From NCBI RefSeq assembly GCF_910596095.1, contig NC_056548.1, positions 14,104,651 through 14,168,650 on the forward strand: a DNA stretch of 64,000 nucleotides. The letters are read 5' to 3'. Within the stretch, counting starts at the first letter, position 1. Every line of letters begins with the position of its first letter. The position numbers and the translations under genes were made by a program. A model generated the notes under the pieces. The model was not told where the DNA came from, ran no database searches, and was given only the letters and a program-made list of their open reading frames with translations. Shown one piece after another: positions 63,888 through 64,000 of this stretch. Source of the DNA: Thunnus maccoyii. Its lineage: Eukaryota; Chordata; Actinopteri; Scombriformes; Scombridae.

Positions 63888-64000
63888 CTGACACACAGAG
63901 AGACAAAAGAAAGCTTGATTAAGATTGGATATTAAAACAAAAATCTAAACAGATGTATATTGGGACAGCTGCTGTTTTTCAGATTAAGCTGAATACAATG
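63888..64000 (-). other. BEGAIN intron (partial)
   Basis: Sequence upstream of the last BEGAIN exon on the minus strand, with a pyrimidine-rich acceptor. No exon is visible before the window ends. Confidence 0.75.

Overview
This window is nuclear DNA from a vertebrate, almost certainly a teleost (percomorph-like) fish. It holds intron-containing genes whose spliced products match vertebrate families from end to end. It also carries dispersed repeats typical of ray-finned fish, and it is about 40 % GC. There is no prokaryotic gene, CRISPR array, rRNA or supported tRNA gene. Assignments come from reading exons and splice sites by eye; no database search was possible.

Layout: (1) 1-5019 (+), the 3' half of FANCM, entering from the left edge. 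(2) 8350-14018 (-), SLC25A29, a mitochondrial basic amino acid carrier, tail-to-tail with FANCM. (3) 14.0-27.0 kb, a repeat-rich intergenic block: a broken endogenous retrovirus with gag/pol traces, a 1.4-kb DNA element with TTAA target duplications, a hAT-Charlie-type end, several teleost MITE-like repeats, an undetermined hAT-like remnant and a 5'-truncated LINE-1. (4) 27032-28872 (+), SLC25A47, a second mitochondrial carrier. (5) 31196-35880 (-), WARS1, cytosolic tryptophanyl-tRNA synthetase. (6) 37476-57342 (+), WDR25, which shares a divergent promoter region with WARS1 and has large introns. (7) 62340 to the right edge (-), the last coding exon of BEGAIN, a postsynaptic protein.

SLC25A29(-), SLC25A47(+), WARS1(-), WDR25(+) and BEGAIN(-) have the same order and strands as I recall for human 14q32.2, the flank of the DLK1-MEG3 domain. 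FANCM next to SLC25A29 is not the human arrangement (human YY1 lies there), so a synteny breakpoint falls near 5-8 kb. These genes are neighbours by descent; nothing suggests a shared pathway, except that two encode mitochondrial carriers of one superfamily.

I found no new multi-gene system. The main curiosities are the repeats (the TTAA element, a fold-back element next to WDR25 exon 2, the retroviral remnant with flanking 150-bp direct repeats), a two-codon ATG-TGA uORF two bases before the WDR25 start, an in-frame stop-free FANCM intron, a missing signature residue in SLC25A47, and a long unexplained open frame inside a WDR25 intron.
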